64,000 bases of DNA from Acridotheres tristis (taxonomy: Eukaryota > Chordata > Aves > Passeriformes > Sturnidae). A program made the position numbers and the translations under genes. A model generated the notes under the pieces. It did not search any database and had not been told where the DNA came from. It saw nothing but the letters and a program-made list of their open reading frames with translations. The DNA lies in NCBI GenBank assembly GCA_037013685.1, contig CM072889.1, forward strand, positions 5,155,976-5,219,975, read 5' to 3'. This document shows, piece by piece, positions 48,190 through 62,223 of the stretch; within the stretch, counting starts at the first letter, position 1; every line of letters begins with the position of its first letter.

Positions 48190-49229
48190 CTGTGAGCTTA
48201 CAGTTGTGTAAATGAAATGCACATTGACAATCCATGAGTCAAACTAAAGGGATGCTTATATTGCACGTTAAAATATTCTTAATAGAGTATTCATCAAGAA
48301 AGCAAAGTGACAACTGTGACTCAACCTTAAAAGCAAAAACAGGTAATAAAGTGGGAAAACAACTAATAACAAGTGCAAGATGCTCTTTCATGCTGCTGGA
48401 AATTCAGCAACTGTCCTGTCTGTTGGAAAAAGAATTTTCAGTATTCAACTTTCAAGCTGATGCTTCTTTTCACATGAAAACAAGTCATTGGCTGGACTAA
48501 TTTAATTTAAATTAGATTAATTAATTGTTTTGGTATCGATTATCTTCACATTATAAAAGGGATTTCCATTGGCTTCTTTATCTAGAAGAATTTGTTTTAG
48601 TGCAATTTCATGCAGTTGACTTAAATTGCCTAAGGTGACTTGATGTATGACCTCCTAAAATTATTTTAGTTATCTTCTGAAACTATTTTCTAATTTATAC
48701 TCGGGAAAAAATTAGAGAATGGATTCTGATATCTGGGAAATGCTTTGGAGTCCCAGTGTGCTCAACCAATTGCATGGAAATTACAAGTGACCTTGACTGT
48801 ATCTTGCAAACTGCAAAATGTGACTAATCAGGTGCCCTTTATTTTGTTTTCTTCTTCAACAAAATCCAAGGAATGAAAGAACAATTTTATTATTCATTAG
48901 CTTATTGAATATGACACTAAAATCACTGTTTATATGCAAAGACAACCACAGTGAACCTTCTATTCTCTTCAGTAAAGCAGTGAAGAGCCTGGATTCAGAT
49001 CTGTTGCATCAGTAACCTCAACCATCATCAGATTTTTTTATGCACTACTACAGAATTCTTTCCAACTCAGCTGGAAAGCAGCTGCTGTGGTGTTCATTGT
49101 TGCTGCTATTCAATCTGATTGAGTCTTCCAAATCCTAAGTGTATAAACCACGAGTATTACTGGAGTTAGAGAATCCATCATTTTTCTGTGGTTACACTAC
49201 TAGTATTGAACTACAGCATAAACTGAGTT

Positions 49230-49265
49230 AATATATAGTGATATATTAATGAATATATAGTGATA
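49230..49265 (+). repeat. 22-bp partial tandem duplication
   Basis: AATATATAGTGATA at 49230 recurs at 49252, with the first unit continuing TATTAATG. Confidence 0.8.
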
Positions 49266-49756
49266 AGTGATGCTGTCTTCTATTTCAAACTGTATAAATG
49301 CACCTGAACCAAACTTAAGATCATGATACCATGTCTCTATTTACCATCGTGACTGTTGCAAAATAAATACAATTTGTGGAGGTGAAAATGTAATACCCTA
49401 AATGATTTAATTTGTCAAATATCAGGGTAATGCATGGGTTTTTATGAGCCTTTAAAACATATTTTTTCTTTTGCATACTTTTCCTTTGATGGAAACAAAA
49501 TCCTCTTGAAGTGCATAATGAATTTACTTTAATATGTTTGAATAGAAATATAGCTTTTGGAAGCTCTATCCAAGGTACTTTCCTAATCCGCAAATTTCAC
49601 TTGAAAAATCCTGAGGATTTAGACATATTAATTGAAGTTCTTCAGAATGAAACAGTGTGGGTGAATGCTTTAATAAAAAGATCACAAAGTTATAAGAAAA
49701 ATACTGTCAGTATGTCCTTTTTATGAAAGCACACTTTAGAGTGAGACAAAGCTCAC

Positions 49757-49778
49757 CTGCTGGCAAAGTCTGGAAGTT
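49757..49778 (-). CDS. Exon-like microexon (weak)
   Basis: An outstanding acceptor (TTTTCTGATTCTGTGCAG) and a consensus donor (CCAGCAG|GTGAGC) enclose only 22 bp. Read through the donor, the frame gives NFQTLPAGELCLTLK, so a longer exon with another donor is possible. Confidence 0.25.
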
Positions 49779-50519
49779 CTGCACAGAATCAGAAAAGAAG
49801 AAATAAATGTGACTTTTCTATTCATTTTTCCACCTTCTTGTGGCAGGTTCGTATGCAAAGTTTAAGGCACATATCTTGCATGTCTTTATGTAAGTAACTT
49901 GCATTCATAGAATAATTATTTTGTGAGCCATTGGAGTTACTAATTTTAAGAGAGGATGTTTTATCTCTAATATGAAAAGTTTTTCATAGCTGAAATATAT
50001 TTGGGAGCAGGACAGGTTTAAAAATACTTTTACCTCATGGTAAAAATGGAGAAAGGAAATGTAAGGTTCTGGTGTGGTGACTTTGAGTATAGGAATAATG
50101 GCATTAAGAGTGCCTGGCATAAAGTTTCCTACCTGGACATACTCCTAGGAATGATGAAATTGAAAGTCAGAGTCTGCACAGATTAATGTGCATAATCTAT
50201 GATTTGGCTACAGAGAACTAAACAAAGTTTGTGAAATAATTTAGTTAGTTTACAAATAGATAAGTTAAAAAAAATTAAAAACCTTGATGACTTTGTAAGC
50301 CTTCTGTTTGTTGTGTATTAAGGGTAACTTAATTGTATTGGCATCGAGAATGAAAAGAAGATTGGCAAACCCAAATATTACACACCTGCTGAGACTCTCA
50401 CAAATCTTTCATTGGCTGATAACCAGCCCAGAGAGAGATATTTAGATAGGGGTCACAGCAAAAATTGTGGCCAGATCTCTTACCTGCTCATTGACAATTC
50501 TATGTTAGAAAAAAATTAC

Positions 50520-50652
50520 ATTATGTGAGCATGGAATACAATACAAACACAGCTCGGTGTATTTGTAGTTGTATCTTTATCCTTAACATAAGAGCAGGAA
50601 CAGAAATTAACATATCCTGTCTCCCAAAGATCCTGACAAATATCTACAAAAC
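50520..50652 (-). CDS. Exon-like segment (candidate)
   Basis: A strong acceptor (AACTCTTTTAATTTCAG) is followed by 43 open codons in the only open frame, FVDICQDLWETGYV to IVFHAHI, to the donor ATAAT|GTAATT. A perfect donor, GAGCAG|GTAAGAG, lies about 40 bp further on but is separated by an in-frame stop. Confidence 0.33.
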
Positions 50653-53600
50653 CTGAAATTAAAAGAGTTTTAAAGAAATGCATGCAGCAGCGGAAGATGG
50701 AGGCAAAGAGGAGACAGAAAGGAAAAAAGAAAGAAATTGGTATGGATGCAAACTTTGGTGTAATAAGGTTTTGTATCATGATATATTGGGCTGCCTTTGG
50801 TTTATATTTCTGCAGACAATGCAGAAATCAAGTTCCACTTCCCCCATTTCAAAAAGCCTGGATTAAAGACTTGGATTAGTGACCTGGACTAGAGACAATA
50901 TTTTGAGATGGTCAAAGTATATCATCCTAAATCAGAAAAGACAAATTTGATTTTTTTCCCTATAATTTTAGTTTTAAGCTCTGATACTTTTCTTGACCTC
51001 CTCAGATAAAAGAGGGAACATTTTTTTTAGGCAAGCTTGAAAATTGGCTGCCAATGTCCTCTGTCTGGCAAAATGAGGTGTCCTTGAATGTACTTCCATT
51101 GGTGCTTTAACTTCTTTCTCCTTCATGCATTTGAACCAGTTAACACCTTACCAAGTTCTGCTCTCAGCAGGGATTAGAATGGCTCCCAGATCCCAAATCT
51201 TCACTGCAGTCCTCCTGCAGCTATAATATTTGCTGCACATTTGCCAGACATCAGGGGAAAACCACAGCCCTTAATCAGCTGTCAATGACACAGGAAAGTG
51301 AGGAGTGAGCCTGATTCTGACAATTTTACTCCACTCAGCTTCCACCAGGTGCTTTTGGAGAAGGCTTTGTGATGTGGTCAGATACTGACATTCCTCTTCC
51401 CAACTCTTTTAATCTTTCTGAGCAGCAGTGAGCAACTCCTTATGGAGAAATGATATCTTGAAATATTATTTGTCTTGGTTTTTTTAAAGCCATTCTCCTC
51501 GTGTCTCTCATTGATTTTATTCATCCACTATTGCTATTTCTTAAACTGCACAGTTTGGCAGCTAAATAAAAAAATACTTTTTCAATATTCTTTTGTTCAT
51601 TAATGAGCCAATTAAACAGCTTCCCTCTCCTTAGTAAAACACAGGAGCATTGAGCTATCTACCTCTATCTTTGTTGGGAACTGCCCCAGATATATTCATA
51701 ATGGTTTATTTGTAACAATATTACAGCTGATAGTGCAATAAGATGTTACATTTGCTTTTTTCAAATCTGCCACATCATATATGCTATGGAGCCAACTACC
51801 CAACTAACTCAGGTTTTGTGCCTTATCCCTCTGAATTTTTATTAAAAGCCTCTAGGCTTCCCTGGGTTTAATTTTGTATTTTATGATCTCTCCAGTAAAC
51901 AGGATTCCATGAGTGTCCTTAGGGCAGCGAAATGCCTCTCAGAAGAGGGATCCCACTGAAGATGGATTGGTTCTGACAACCTGCAGCTGGACCAGCAAGA
52001 CAAAAACTCATATTTGTTCAACTCTGTTAACAAGGATCCTGACTCCAACTCTATTGCTCTTGGGAGATGTAATCTCTTTCTAGCTCAGTTAATTGAAGAT
52101 AAGAAGGAGTTAGGATGAAAACTCCTGGTGGCCAAGGGTTGCTGGGCATCTGGTCATCCTGTCACAAAGAGAAAGTCACAGAATAAGTATTCTTTCTTAC
52201 TTCTCTGTAATAATGACGATAATAGAGCTGCTCTCTTCTGTGATTTTAGGTCTCTTATCTAAGAAATCTATCCGTGAAACAGTCTGTCCTTTACCAGACA
52301 GAAATCTCTTTTGATCAATTTATATTTTTATATAAGATAGTTATTCTGGGGCAAGCTGTCTGTCTTTTAATTAGCTGAAAAAACATCAAAGGTTTTGGAT
52401 TCCATCCAGCACAGAACAAGGACTTTCTGAAATCTCAGGGATTTTAGCAAGAAAACTGCCTCAGTCCGAAGGGAGATTCATGGCCAAATGAAGGTGCTGA
52501 GTGAGGAGCTGCACGAGCTCCCCAGGAGGCTTAGAGAGAAGAGGAAGACTTCTGAGGAGGAAGGATGATGTGAGTTAGAGCTCATATCCTTCCCAAAGCA
52601 GAAGTCTTGCCCGAGGAGCTCAGCTTCAAAGACTTTCCTGCAGATAACCTTCTACTTTAGGCGGTGGTTGTGGAAAAATGCTAGGAGGAAGTTGAAAGAA
52701 AATAATCTTTTTCAGGGATAAGAGAGTCAATGGCAGCTCCGACTCAACTGAGTCTGTGTTTTTATTTGTTTGTCAAAAATAGGCTCACGTAATGATGACA
52801 TTGATTTTGTGTCACTTTATTTATTTATTTTTGTCTCCTGACACTTTGGGCAATAGGTCTCCAGAATGCAACGAAAAATCCCATATATTTTTCCAGGAAT
52901 TACTTACTAGAGCTGTGTAAATGATGGTGAGGATGGATGTTGGTTTGGAACATCTTAATTATTCTGAGAAAAGCATCATGGTCATAATTTAAATTACGTG
53001 CAAATAAAAAATCCTGTTGAATGGGCAGGGGATGTTGAATTAGTATCTCAGCTTAATAATGGACAGAATGATTTAGATAAAAGTTTGAAAATTAAGCAGG
53101 CACGGCTAATGGAATCAGTAAGCTGTGAGAAGGAAACAAGGATCTTGTGGGAAATGTATGCAATTTTCATTTCATTTGCTTTAGATAGTGATTGACCTAG
53201 AAGTGTGATACCTATTGATTTTGCACTAATGATGATCAGAGACTGATGGAAGCAACAAAAAACAAACACAAATCCCAGAAAACCTTTATGAAGTTACTTA
53301 GGAATGAAAGTACATCTGTAAGAATTACTGAACAAGAACATTTTTTCTGAGATTCATCAGTTAGAAGTGATGAGCTTGAGGACATGCTTGTGTGGACAAC
53401 ATTTACAACTCAGTTGATAAGGCTGGGGCTTTTTATTTGTTTTAATGATCTTGTCACACAAAGGGAACCGTGAAAATGATATAAGAGAAAAGGGCTTGTT
53501 TTGCTAGGGAATAAAAAGACCTGCACATGTTTCTCTGGTTTAGTCCCTCACTTTTAGTCTGATTTCATGCCCCTGTCCTGGCTGACATAAAGATTAAATA

Positions 53601-56065
53601 GACATCCCGTCTGATCTGCACTGATTCATGCCTGGAAAGAGTTTGTGGAATATGGGGCTACAAAGTCTGATCCAAAAGTCACCAGAACAAACAGGAGCTA
53701 ATGAGGTGTTTCAGAACATACCCACCCTTGTGCACTCACAGGCACTGCAGAATAAAGCACAGAATTACTGAGTGATTTTACTGTTTAGCATCTATTACTC
53801 TAAACAGTCATGAAGGGATATCAATACCATTATCCTAAGGAGGAGAATTTGAAAGCCTTTTATTTGTGCATGGAAGATCTGGCATTTAATGACTTGGAAC
53901 GTTCTTGCTTGAATCAGAACATATTTTATAGCACATCATCACCCTCCAAGCACTGCAGACTTGTGGGGAGTGCTGATGCATGGGAGCTCACTGGGACCTG
54001 CAGTACACTGTGGCTCTTGTGCTATTTCCAGTTGCTTATTAAAAGTTTGAGAAAGGCACTTTTGGTGTAGCTTCTACGGATTCAAAAAATTATAATCAGC
54101 TATGGCACTGCACAGAGTAGGGTGATAAATGACAAAACAGACTGTCATGTTAGGAATTTAAAAGGGACTCAGTCTATCCTCCCTCACTCTGTTAAATACA
54201 TATACTTCATTTTGAGGACGTCTTTGATCACTCATGTGTTGTCAAATCGTACAGGAGTGAGCAATACCATGTTAGGATTGCAAATTCCACAATCAAACAT
54301 GTACATGGAATATTTGTTGCAGGGCAAATATTTTTACTATGCTTCAATCTATTGCTGGGTACGTTTTTCATTTGTCTTTCATTATACCTTCTTTCTGTCT
54401 TCATGAAGAAATGCTGCTTTGAGAAGCTAAAATTAAGATAAAAGTTTGATTCAAGTGGGTTTGTTTCTATCAGCTCTTAGCCAGGAGGAAAGGAAGAAGG
54501 TACGGAGCAGCCCTTGATATTTGGAAATTCATGTATCACTGAATAAGAAGAAAATATTTCAGGAGAGGGAAAGAATAATTTTTAAAATTTTTTTTACTAT
54601 CTCTCTCTGCTGTATCAGGAGTTACAAGAACCTATGTTTTGTTTGGGTTTTTAGAAAGAATAGTCTCTCTTTGCTGGTACAATTTTTTTGCCACAAGCTT
54701 GCTAGTTTTCTGTTCTTGTCTCACCATTCTCTTCGAGTACCACTTAAGTACAGCCCCAGGCCTAGAGCTTTATAAAGACATGACTCACATGTTCTTTGGG
54801 ATTGGCCTTTGCTATTTAGGAGCACGGGGCTGGTGGTGCTAAGGAAACAGTGAGATTTGCTCAGCTCATATCCACCAGTCTCTGAGGGTAGCTTCTCTTA
54901 AGCCAAGCAATCCAAAACAGTTTTTGCAATGAATTTGTCATTTATTAGATAATTAAAATGTCCTGTGTAGAGCTGTCACTGAGCTTTGTGAAACCCAACA
55001 CAAGGCTGCTTATGGTGGGGCAGGTTTTGTGCAACTGAGGATGGCAAGAACGTGCACTAAAAGCTGACTGTGGGCACTCGGTAGCCAGCAGAGAAGTAGG
55101 GGTTTCTGTCATGCAGACATCTCAGCTGAAGGTGCACACTGGAAAAAGGGTTACCAACTCAGTCTGTAGCATTGCCTGTTTCCCTGTGCTGACTGTGAAA
55201 TCTGGATTCCTAGATCAGATGTAGATATTTGCACCATAGATGTTCAAAGCCTTTCCTGTCCATGTCTGAAGGAGTAACAGGCTAAGCAGATCAGGCTTGC
55301 CCAGATGCCGTTTTAATTCTGTACTTATGGAAATGTTTTAGCTGGTAATTAGAGCTGACCCAGTTCACCTGGGAATGCTGTGAACAAAAAAGCTGCTCGT
55401 GTACATTACTGTGCTCAATTAGCCAAGCAAAACCCTGTTGAGAATCGGGCTATTGTTTAAATATTTTTAGAGCCAAAAAGTACAGAAAGGGAGAGTTGAC
55501 AGCTGAAGAACAACGGGGGAATTGTAGCCCTCAGAGTTCTTATTTGAGAGACGCTTGTATAGGAAAACATACTCAGAACTCTGCTAGGAGAGCAGCTAAG
55601 GAATTTACATTGTAGTTGGTTAAGGATATAAGGGGAGCTCAAAGATCTTTCCCAATTATCAGTAGAATTCTAGCTTCTGTTTCTCTTCTGTCTCCCTGCT
55701 CTAGATTGTAAAGCAATACCTTGTAGAACCTACCCTTGCATTTTTATTTACTGACTTCAGATGCAAACTGTTAACACCTCTAATAATTGGGGGTGTTTTT
55801 ATTTGGTTGTCTTAAGTCTGCTGTTGTTTTCTTAGGAAGATGGTTCTTCTAGCAAATGAAATTCTCATTTTATGGGGGGACACACAGGCAAGAGTGGACC
55901 AGGATTACTCTACCCAAGCTAAGACTCCTCTTCCCGGTAGTGACTTATTTTGTTGAATGAAAACTTGAGAACTGAGGCCTTTATTTATGTAACAATGACT
56001 CTGTCCATGTTCCAAGAAGGAAAACACCAGTAAAGAAAGGCATGGGTGCCTTCCAGAACTCAAAA

Positions 56066-56105
56066 GCATAGAACTGTAGAATAATTTGGGTTGGAAGGGG
56101 CTGAA
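56066..56105 (-). repeat. CR1 LINE 3' end, distal part of an interrupted copy
   Basis: GTAGAATAATTTGGGTTGG followed by AAGGGGCTGAA is the reverse complement of the extreme CR1 3' end. The match stops at 56105 and resumes at 56793-56862. Confidence 0.8.
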
Positions 56106-56792
56106 ACACTAATCTTAGAAAAATTTGGATTTTAGTTAAAAGTTAGTTATTTACCAGAATTAATTAAAAAACAAATGGATAGATAGGCCTTGCTGAAAAT
56201 AATTAAACATTAGAAGTTAGTTAGAAGAAAACTGGGCTTGAGATAGTTATCTGAAATTTAAATAATTGATTGCCTGTCATTTTATGTTTGCTCAACTGTG
56301 GTTGCAATGGGAAAATATGAAACTAGTAAGTAGATCTAAAGAAACACGAACAATTGCAACCAGAAACTTATTCTTCAAAAAACTGGACTTCCCCTAAAAG
56401 TCATTTGCATTGTCATTAACTCAAGAGGTCGAGAGTTCAGGGCGAGGAAGACTCACTTTAGTTCCTCTTTTTAAGACCCCTCCCCACAAAAACGACCCAA
56501 GACCTAATTCAAGAAGCCAAACACGCTTGCTTGATAGCCATTCAAGCTAATTACCATAGGAAGTGAGGGATGGGAGGGGCTGGTATTATGAATATGTATT
56601 TGTTTGAAGCTTTTGCCAACAAATAGACTCTGTGATCACCTGTGATTTTGCAGTATTGGAGTGTTACCTCATGCTTCTGCCCAGTGCTGAACAAACATAC
56701 AATTTCTAACTTGAAATTTTTAGGGAGTCTTTTTGTCTGTCACAGCTGAGTATCGGTATTGGACCAATACTAATATTTTGTTAAACCAGGAC
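56106..56792. mobile_element. 687-bp insertion, probable solo LTR, inside a CR1
   Basis: The insert breaks a CR1 and is flanked by the direct repeat CTGAA (56101-56105 and 56793-56797). Its right end, TTAAACCAGGAC, resembles the right end of the solo LTR at 46299-46970 (TAAACCAGGACA). The left end, ACACTAATCTTAG, does not show the usual TG, so the termini are mutated or the family differs. The body shows no coding frame. Size and target duplication fit a solo LTR. Confidence 0.6.
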
Positions 56793-56862
56793 CTGAAGGC
56801 TCCTCTAGTTCCAAACCCCCTGCAATGGGCAGGGCACCTTCCACTGGATCAGGTTGCTCAAA
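56793..56862 (-). repeat. CR1 LINE 3' end, proximal part of the interrupted copy
   Basis: Resumes with CTGAAGGCTCCTCTAGTTCC, AAACCCCCTGCAATGGGC and GGTTGCTCAAAG, which follow directly in a normal CR1. Together with 56066-56105 it forms one element split by an insertion. Confidence 0.82.
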
Positions 56863-59206
56863 GATGGTACAAATCAGCCTGTTAGATTATATTCGGGTAT
56901 TTAAATGAGATGTTTGAATCAATTACTGCAATCAACTGCATAGAGCATACAGCTTTTGCAAGCAGTAAAATAATTCAAATCTGAAAGCTGGACACAGCAA
57001 ATGTTTTCTGTCTTGATGTCAAGAGATTATCTGTAGCTGCAGAATAGGCTATAGGGTAAAGTGAATAATGGTGGCAGATTTAAGAGCTCACAGTGTGAAG
57101 AGCTGTGAATCACAGCTGGTCAGGACTGAGGGGAGTCAGGGACTAGATCTTATGGCCAGCTGTGGGTCCCTGAGGGCACAGGTGAAACAGTGTGAGTCAT
57201 GTAAAAATTATGGACTGACAGTGGAAAGAGATTGTCTGATCCCATAAAATTCCTTCCTGAGTGCAATCTTTTTCCTCTTTGTTCTCATTTAATGAAGTCT
57301 ATGTTTTGGAATATTATTTTTTTCTGTTTCTGATGACTTGTCATTCAGACAAGTGCTATGGTTAGAAAACTAAAGGTGTGTGTTGCAGTATAAAAAGTAA
57401 CTGATGCCATGCAGACAATCAGCTGCAGTTTGCTGAAGCAGAATTCAAGAATTTAGCACCAGTGAGAAAGTGAGATGACCTCCTCTGAGTACCCACAAAG
57501 CAATGGGAAGGGTGATTTTCAGCAAAATGATCAGAGAACTGGTGGAAATGGCAGAATAGAAAACAAGCTCTCCTGCCCTGTTGGTTTTTTTGGGTTTTCA
57601 AACTAACTGTATTTTTGCCTCTGGCCTACATTTGTGCATTTTTGCTGTGTGTTTATAGAGGTAAAATGTCTCTGATAGTACTCTGAAGTATTAATTTGTA
57701 TTTTGTACACTATTTTCTGCATGTTTAAATGTGCACATGATGTAATTTACAAATTCTAATTAAGAATGTAAATCCTAGGGAAGTGTTCAAGTCAGATGTC
57801 ATCTGAATGTTTAGTGTGATTTCCACTTATGACATTTAACTTAATCCCATTGAAGAGAACAATTTTTGTTTTTGTAAAGAGTAAAAACTTTGTAAACAGT
57901 CATGGAAACATAGAGAAGACTTCACAAAAGTTTTTTGTGTAAGCACTTGTGTGTGTATAGATGTCATTTACAATGAATTGCTCTGGAGATTTTGCCTCAG
58001 AATTAAAAGGATAAGGTCAGGTCTTCTGATGCCAATACTTCTCAGGTAACACCACTAATGGATTGGTGCATTAAAAACCTAGTAGTGGATAACAGTGGAT
58101 AATGATTGTTTTTCGTTCTGAATTTATTCCCTATCTTTTATTTTTGGAGCATTAAGAGCAGTTGTAGCACAAATCCAGGAGAGAAGAGGTCTGGTAAGGT
58201 GATGGCTGTTTCTTCTTTCAGTGTTTCACACACATGTATGCCAGTGCTGTGTATATTTATATAAAAACCTAAAGTTTATAAATGGTGCTAGAAATCGATT
58301 TCTGAATTCATGACAGTAAGAACCCAGTTAAGACAATCTGAGTAGTGTAAATGAGAATACAGTGTTACACAGCCTAGTGTTAGTTCATTCTGCTTTTTAA
58401 TGTCATGCTATATCTGGTTTTGAAAAAACCAGAATCCCTTAATAAAGGATGTTCTTTTTACTTCATCTGGTAATATACTTTACATACTAGAAATGTAACC
58501 AACTTACCACTAAACTATTCTTCCAGTGTTCAGCCTAGAACAGAAATGATTGCTGCAATAAACAAAGTGGTTGTTAAATTCTCTCTTTCCAGGCCTGGTG
58601 AAATACTGTTTCCACATTTGAAACAAAGACATGTTTATGTTCTACATTACTGTTGGAATGAGTTCATGAATAGATAGATTTCAACATGATTTACAATTGT
58701 CATAAGGCTCATCAATGCTACAAACATTTTAGTCTTTATAGAGGAGAAAAATATATTTTAAAAAAGAGTAATACAAGAATGTCTAGCTGTTTCTTACCAA
58801 ACCATTTGGAAAAGGTGAAAACTATTTCTAAATTGTCATGCTGATGGAAGCTTAAAAAAATAAAATGCATTTTTATATTTTGGAGATATATTTAAAGGAG
58901 AGTCATAAACTATATTTTGTTTGTTTTATTTAAATTTGATCTTTTATAGCTGTAATGTGAGTTGAGAGGTCTTTTGCAACACCTTTCAGATATTTCTGTG
59001 TAAAAGAATGGATTTGTGTTCATGTAAATTATGAGGTATTTTTACAACCTGAAATTGAACGCCATCTTGTTCTTTAAATGGTGACATCATCAGAACTCTT
59101 TTTGAAAGGGAGTCCTGATTTGGTTCATTTGGTGCCCCTTAAGCCCAATATGGGATTTAATTTTTAACTGTATTCTATTAAGAGACAAAAATAATGAAAT
59201 TCTAAC

Positions 59207-59222
59207 TTTTTTTTTTTTCTTT

Positions 59223-59246
<24 letters not shown>
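59207..59246 (+). repeat. 40-bp poly(T) tract
   Basis: T run interrupted only by two C residues near 59219 and 59223. The longest homopolymer-like tract in the window. Confidence 0.95.
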
Positions 59247-59253
<7 letters not shown>

Positions 59254-61117
59254 GTCAAAGCCAAATCCGGACATCTCATCATGGAGAGTCTGAACACCCC
59301 TTGCACAGGGACTTAAGCAAGCACAATAAAAGAAATCCTTGGAGGCGAAGTCCTGGGTCTTGCTCCAAGCAAGGGCTTTCAATTCCTTTGGAAATCACAG
59401 CTGTGTCCTGTAACAGCCCTGCATCATTTACTGCAGCGGGAGACTTTTGGTGCTGCAGAAAGAATCTGTGCCTGATGGTTCATTTTTAAGCTTTAAACAA
59501 ATCAATGAAATGTAAAATTCTTAAGACCTGTTCGATCCCATGGAGAGAAAGGAAATGATGTTTCTGCCCTGACTGCATGACTGTATTATCTTCTGATAAT
59601 TGGTTTTTGGGCTTAGTAAAGAAATGAAATTTTTTCTGCTCTGTGCACAATCTGACTCTTTATAAGGAAGTGACAGCAGTGCAGAACATAAAATGCAGTA
59701 AAAAAAGAGCTGTGGAAGGCAGTGCGTTAACTATGGTGTGCTAGCAAAAGTGGTGTGGAAGAAGTAACATGAGAAACAATGTTAATCCAAGAAGCCACAT
59801 GCTCTGGTCCTGGCGCTGGTCACATCTCCCGTGGGGAGCTTCACTTGGTTTCAAAGCTGGGGACAGCTCCAGCATTGAGAGTTTCTGGAGAAATGTTTGG
59901 TGTCATCTTCACATCACTGCATACTCGGAGACTTCTGCAGACAAGTTCTTTGGGACACATTTAATGGAAAGTGTTTTCTTACTTCTCTGAGTGCATAATA
60001 ATATTTCAAGGGCTAAGCAAGAAGTGGTTGCTAATACTTATCCAGTGAAAAGTTACATTTTGCACATTAACCCCTCTTTAGGAGATACAGCAGACAAAGA
60101 TACCTTCTCTTGCATTTTAGTAACATATAACCCCATTCTGCCGTGGGGTTCTTTGCTCATTGTTTTATAACAATGAAAACATCTAAGATTTTCTTGATTT
60201 ACATTTTCTAAGGGAAAACTGAAGGAAAAAAAAAGAAACAGTATCTAGTTCTTTATATATTGGTGTTTGAAAAGAAAATGCTCACATACAACTCTGAAAA
60301 TCCAATCATCTGCAGTAATTGGTTTTTTTCTGTTTTCTCTTTGGAAATGGGTGAGTTACTACAGATTTTTTCTATGTTAGCTGCTTATAGAACTCCCTGT
60401 AAAAAAATTCTATGTTCTGTTATGCATTTTCTATGTTTTTGTGATGGATTTTTTTCAGATATATTAAATGCCTTTACATCACACAGATATCATGAATGTT
60501 TTGCTTTGTAATCTATCATACCAAGAAATAATAGATTATTTATCAGTTGAAGAATCAGCTATGTTCTGTATTAATACAAGACCTTTCTTAGCTTCAAAAT
60601 GTAACTAACAACAATTAGAAATTTCTGGCAAGTTGACAAGAATTTAGTAATTGTTCCTCTCCCTCATCCCATGTCCATTGCATTGCACATGTAGAATCCA
60701 GTGAAATATGGTAATTCTGTCAATATAACATTATAAAAATAGGTATATACTCAGAAAAATGAATTTCAAGTAATACAGCCAAAGTGTATTTTATTTCACT
60801 CTTGAATTATTGCTGAAAATGGTTTGAGTATCTTACTGAAACATGCAACTTTTATTGCTAGTGGCCCTCCACCCTGGTGTATTGCCTGTCAGGGAGATGC
60901 TGAGCATAAGATTTTGGATCTTTTTCTTATGCTTCAGTGTTCTCCTTAGCAAGAAGATTTATATTAGTATGAATTTTTCAGATATTTATATTCATTCAGG
61001 TATTTATACTATAATTCAGGTATTTAGATGCTTTGAGAATATTCTTTAAACATATTGTAGTATTTAATCCTCTAGTCTTGAGAATTTAAAGGAGTATTTC
61101 CAAAGTGTGCAGGTACA

Positions 61118-61133
61118 TTTTTTTTTTTTTTTT
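61118..61133 (+). repeat. Poly(T) tract, 16 bp
   Basis: Pure T run. Confidence 0.95.
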
Positions 61134-61503
61134 CCCTAGTATAAGAACATTATTTGACAAAAAAATACTCTGGAAACAATATAGAATGCATGTGGTACGT
61201 GTGCTTTTATGCCATATGGCATTTAGAAATGTAAAGAGAACCTGGAATCAAGGGGCTTATTTTTCAGTTGTCATTTCATTCTTAAAATCACCTGTTTGGG
61301 AGGGAAGTCATTGCTGATTATGTGATTGTCTTTTGTGATTTATAGTAAAAGGACATGATGAATCTGAAGTGAAGTCACTGGCAACCTCTTCCATCTCTTA
61401 TGCACATTAAGCCCTACATCAGCATGGTTTGATTTTTAAAGCGTAAGTGATTTCAGAATATGTGTTTGTTCCTGTGTCCTACAGTTGCATAAGAATGGTT
61501 ATG

Positions 61504-61669
61504 CTTCAGTGCCACTTACTAAGATGAAAATACTCTGTTTACTCTTATTTCTAAAATTAAGTAACAGTGCTTACAGCTGCTGCTGGAATGGGCAGGTGAG
61601 GAATGTTTTAACTTAAAGAATGTCCTATATTGAAGTCTCATTCCATCATAAAGGCTTTGTATCTTTTCT
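61504..61669. repeat. Local direct duplication, copy 1
   Basis: About 137 bp aligns without gaps to 62224-62360, with roughly eight mismatches by eye and an exact offset of 720 bp, then continues with small gaps. Shared text includes GGAATGGGCAGGTGAGGAAT. No known repeat family is recognised. Confidence 0.85.
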
Positions 61670-62223
61670 GTGGGCTTACTGCTCCCACATTATCATGTGG
61701 ATTCTTTCTTTTTCCAAATAAGGCAGAGAGATGGGACTTCTAATTGCTTTAGAAAGTGTGGTTTATTTTCCTTATCTTCTACAGAAAAAGTGAATTCTTG
61801 TTACGGGCTTTGAGAGCATGGCTAGAAGTCGCAAGACTTAAGGTTACAAGGTATTTTAAGGATTTATTATCAGTGAAACACTGCCGACAAAGATAATTAT
61901 GTTTCTAATCCAATACTAAGGAATTACATCTAATTACAGTGCTACCTTTCTCAGCCAATCCTGTTCTGATACACATACTTATTTTAAGACTTTTGTCACC
62001 TTTACAACTACTTTATTCGTTCTATATCTTAAACTTTATAGCTGAACTTTTCTCTACTTAACATGTCTCTGCTTTAAGCTCTAAATCTACCTTCTTGCTG
62101 CTAGCACCTAAGCTTGGAAGCTTTTCCCAAGGCCTCAGGTCAAATCCTGTCTTCTTTTCCAGACTTCGATTTACAGGCTCAATGTTCTGAGAATTCCTTA
62201 CATTCTGAATTCCAACAGATTTA

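Larger units (their letters stand above)
46976..56060. other. Probable intronic or intergenic sequence
   Basis: AT-rich and without recognised repeats beyond those listed. A plus-strand frame at 49511-49726 (IRKFHLKNPEDLDIL) looks protein-like but lacks splice support and overlaps other frames on the opposite strand. Confidence 0.4.
56870..61500. other. AT-rich non-coding stretch
   Basis: No gene or transposon recognised. Includes the 40-bp poly(T) tract and short frames up to 83 codons without motifs. Confidence 0.5.

Noticed and set aside
49511..49726. Plus-strand frame containing IRKFHLKNPEDLDIL
   Set aside because: Protein-like text but no supporting splice sites, promoter or homologous family recognised.
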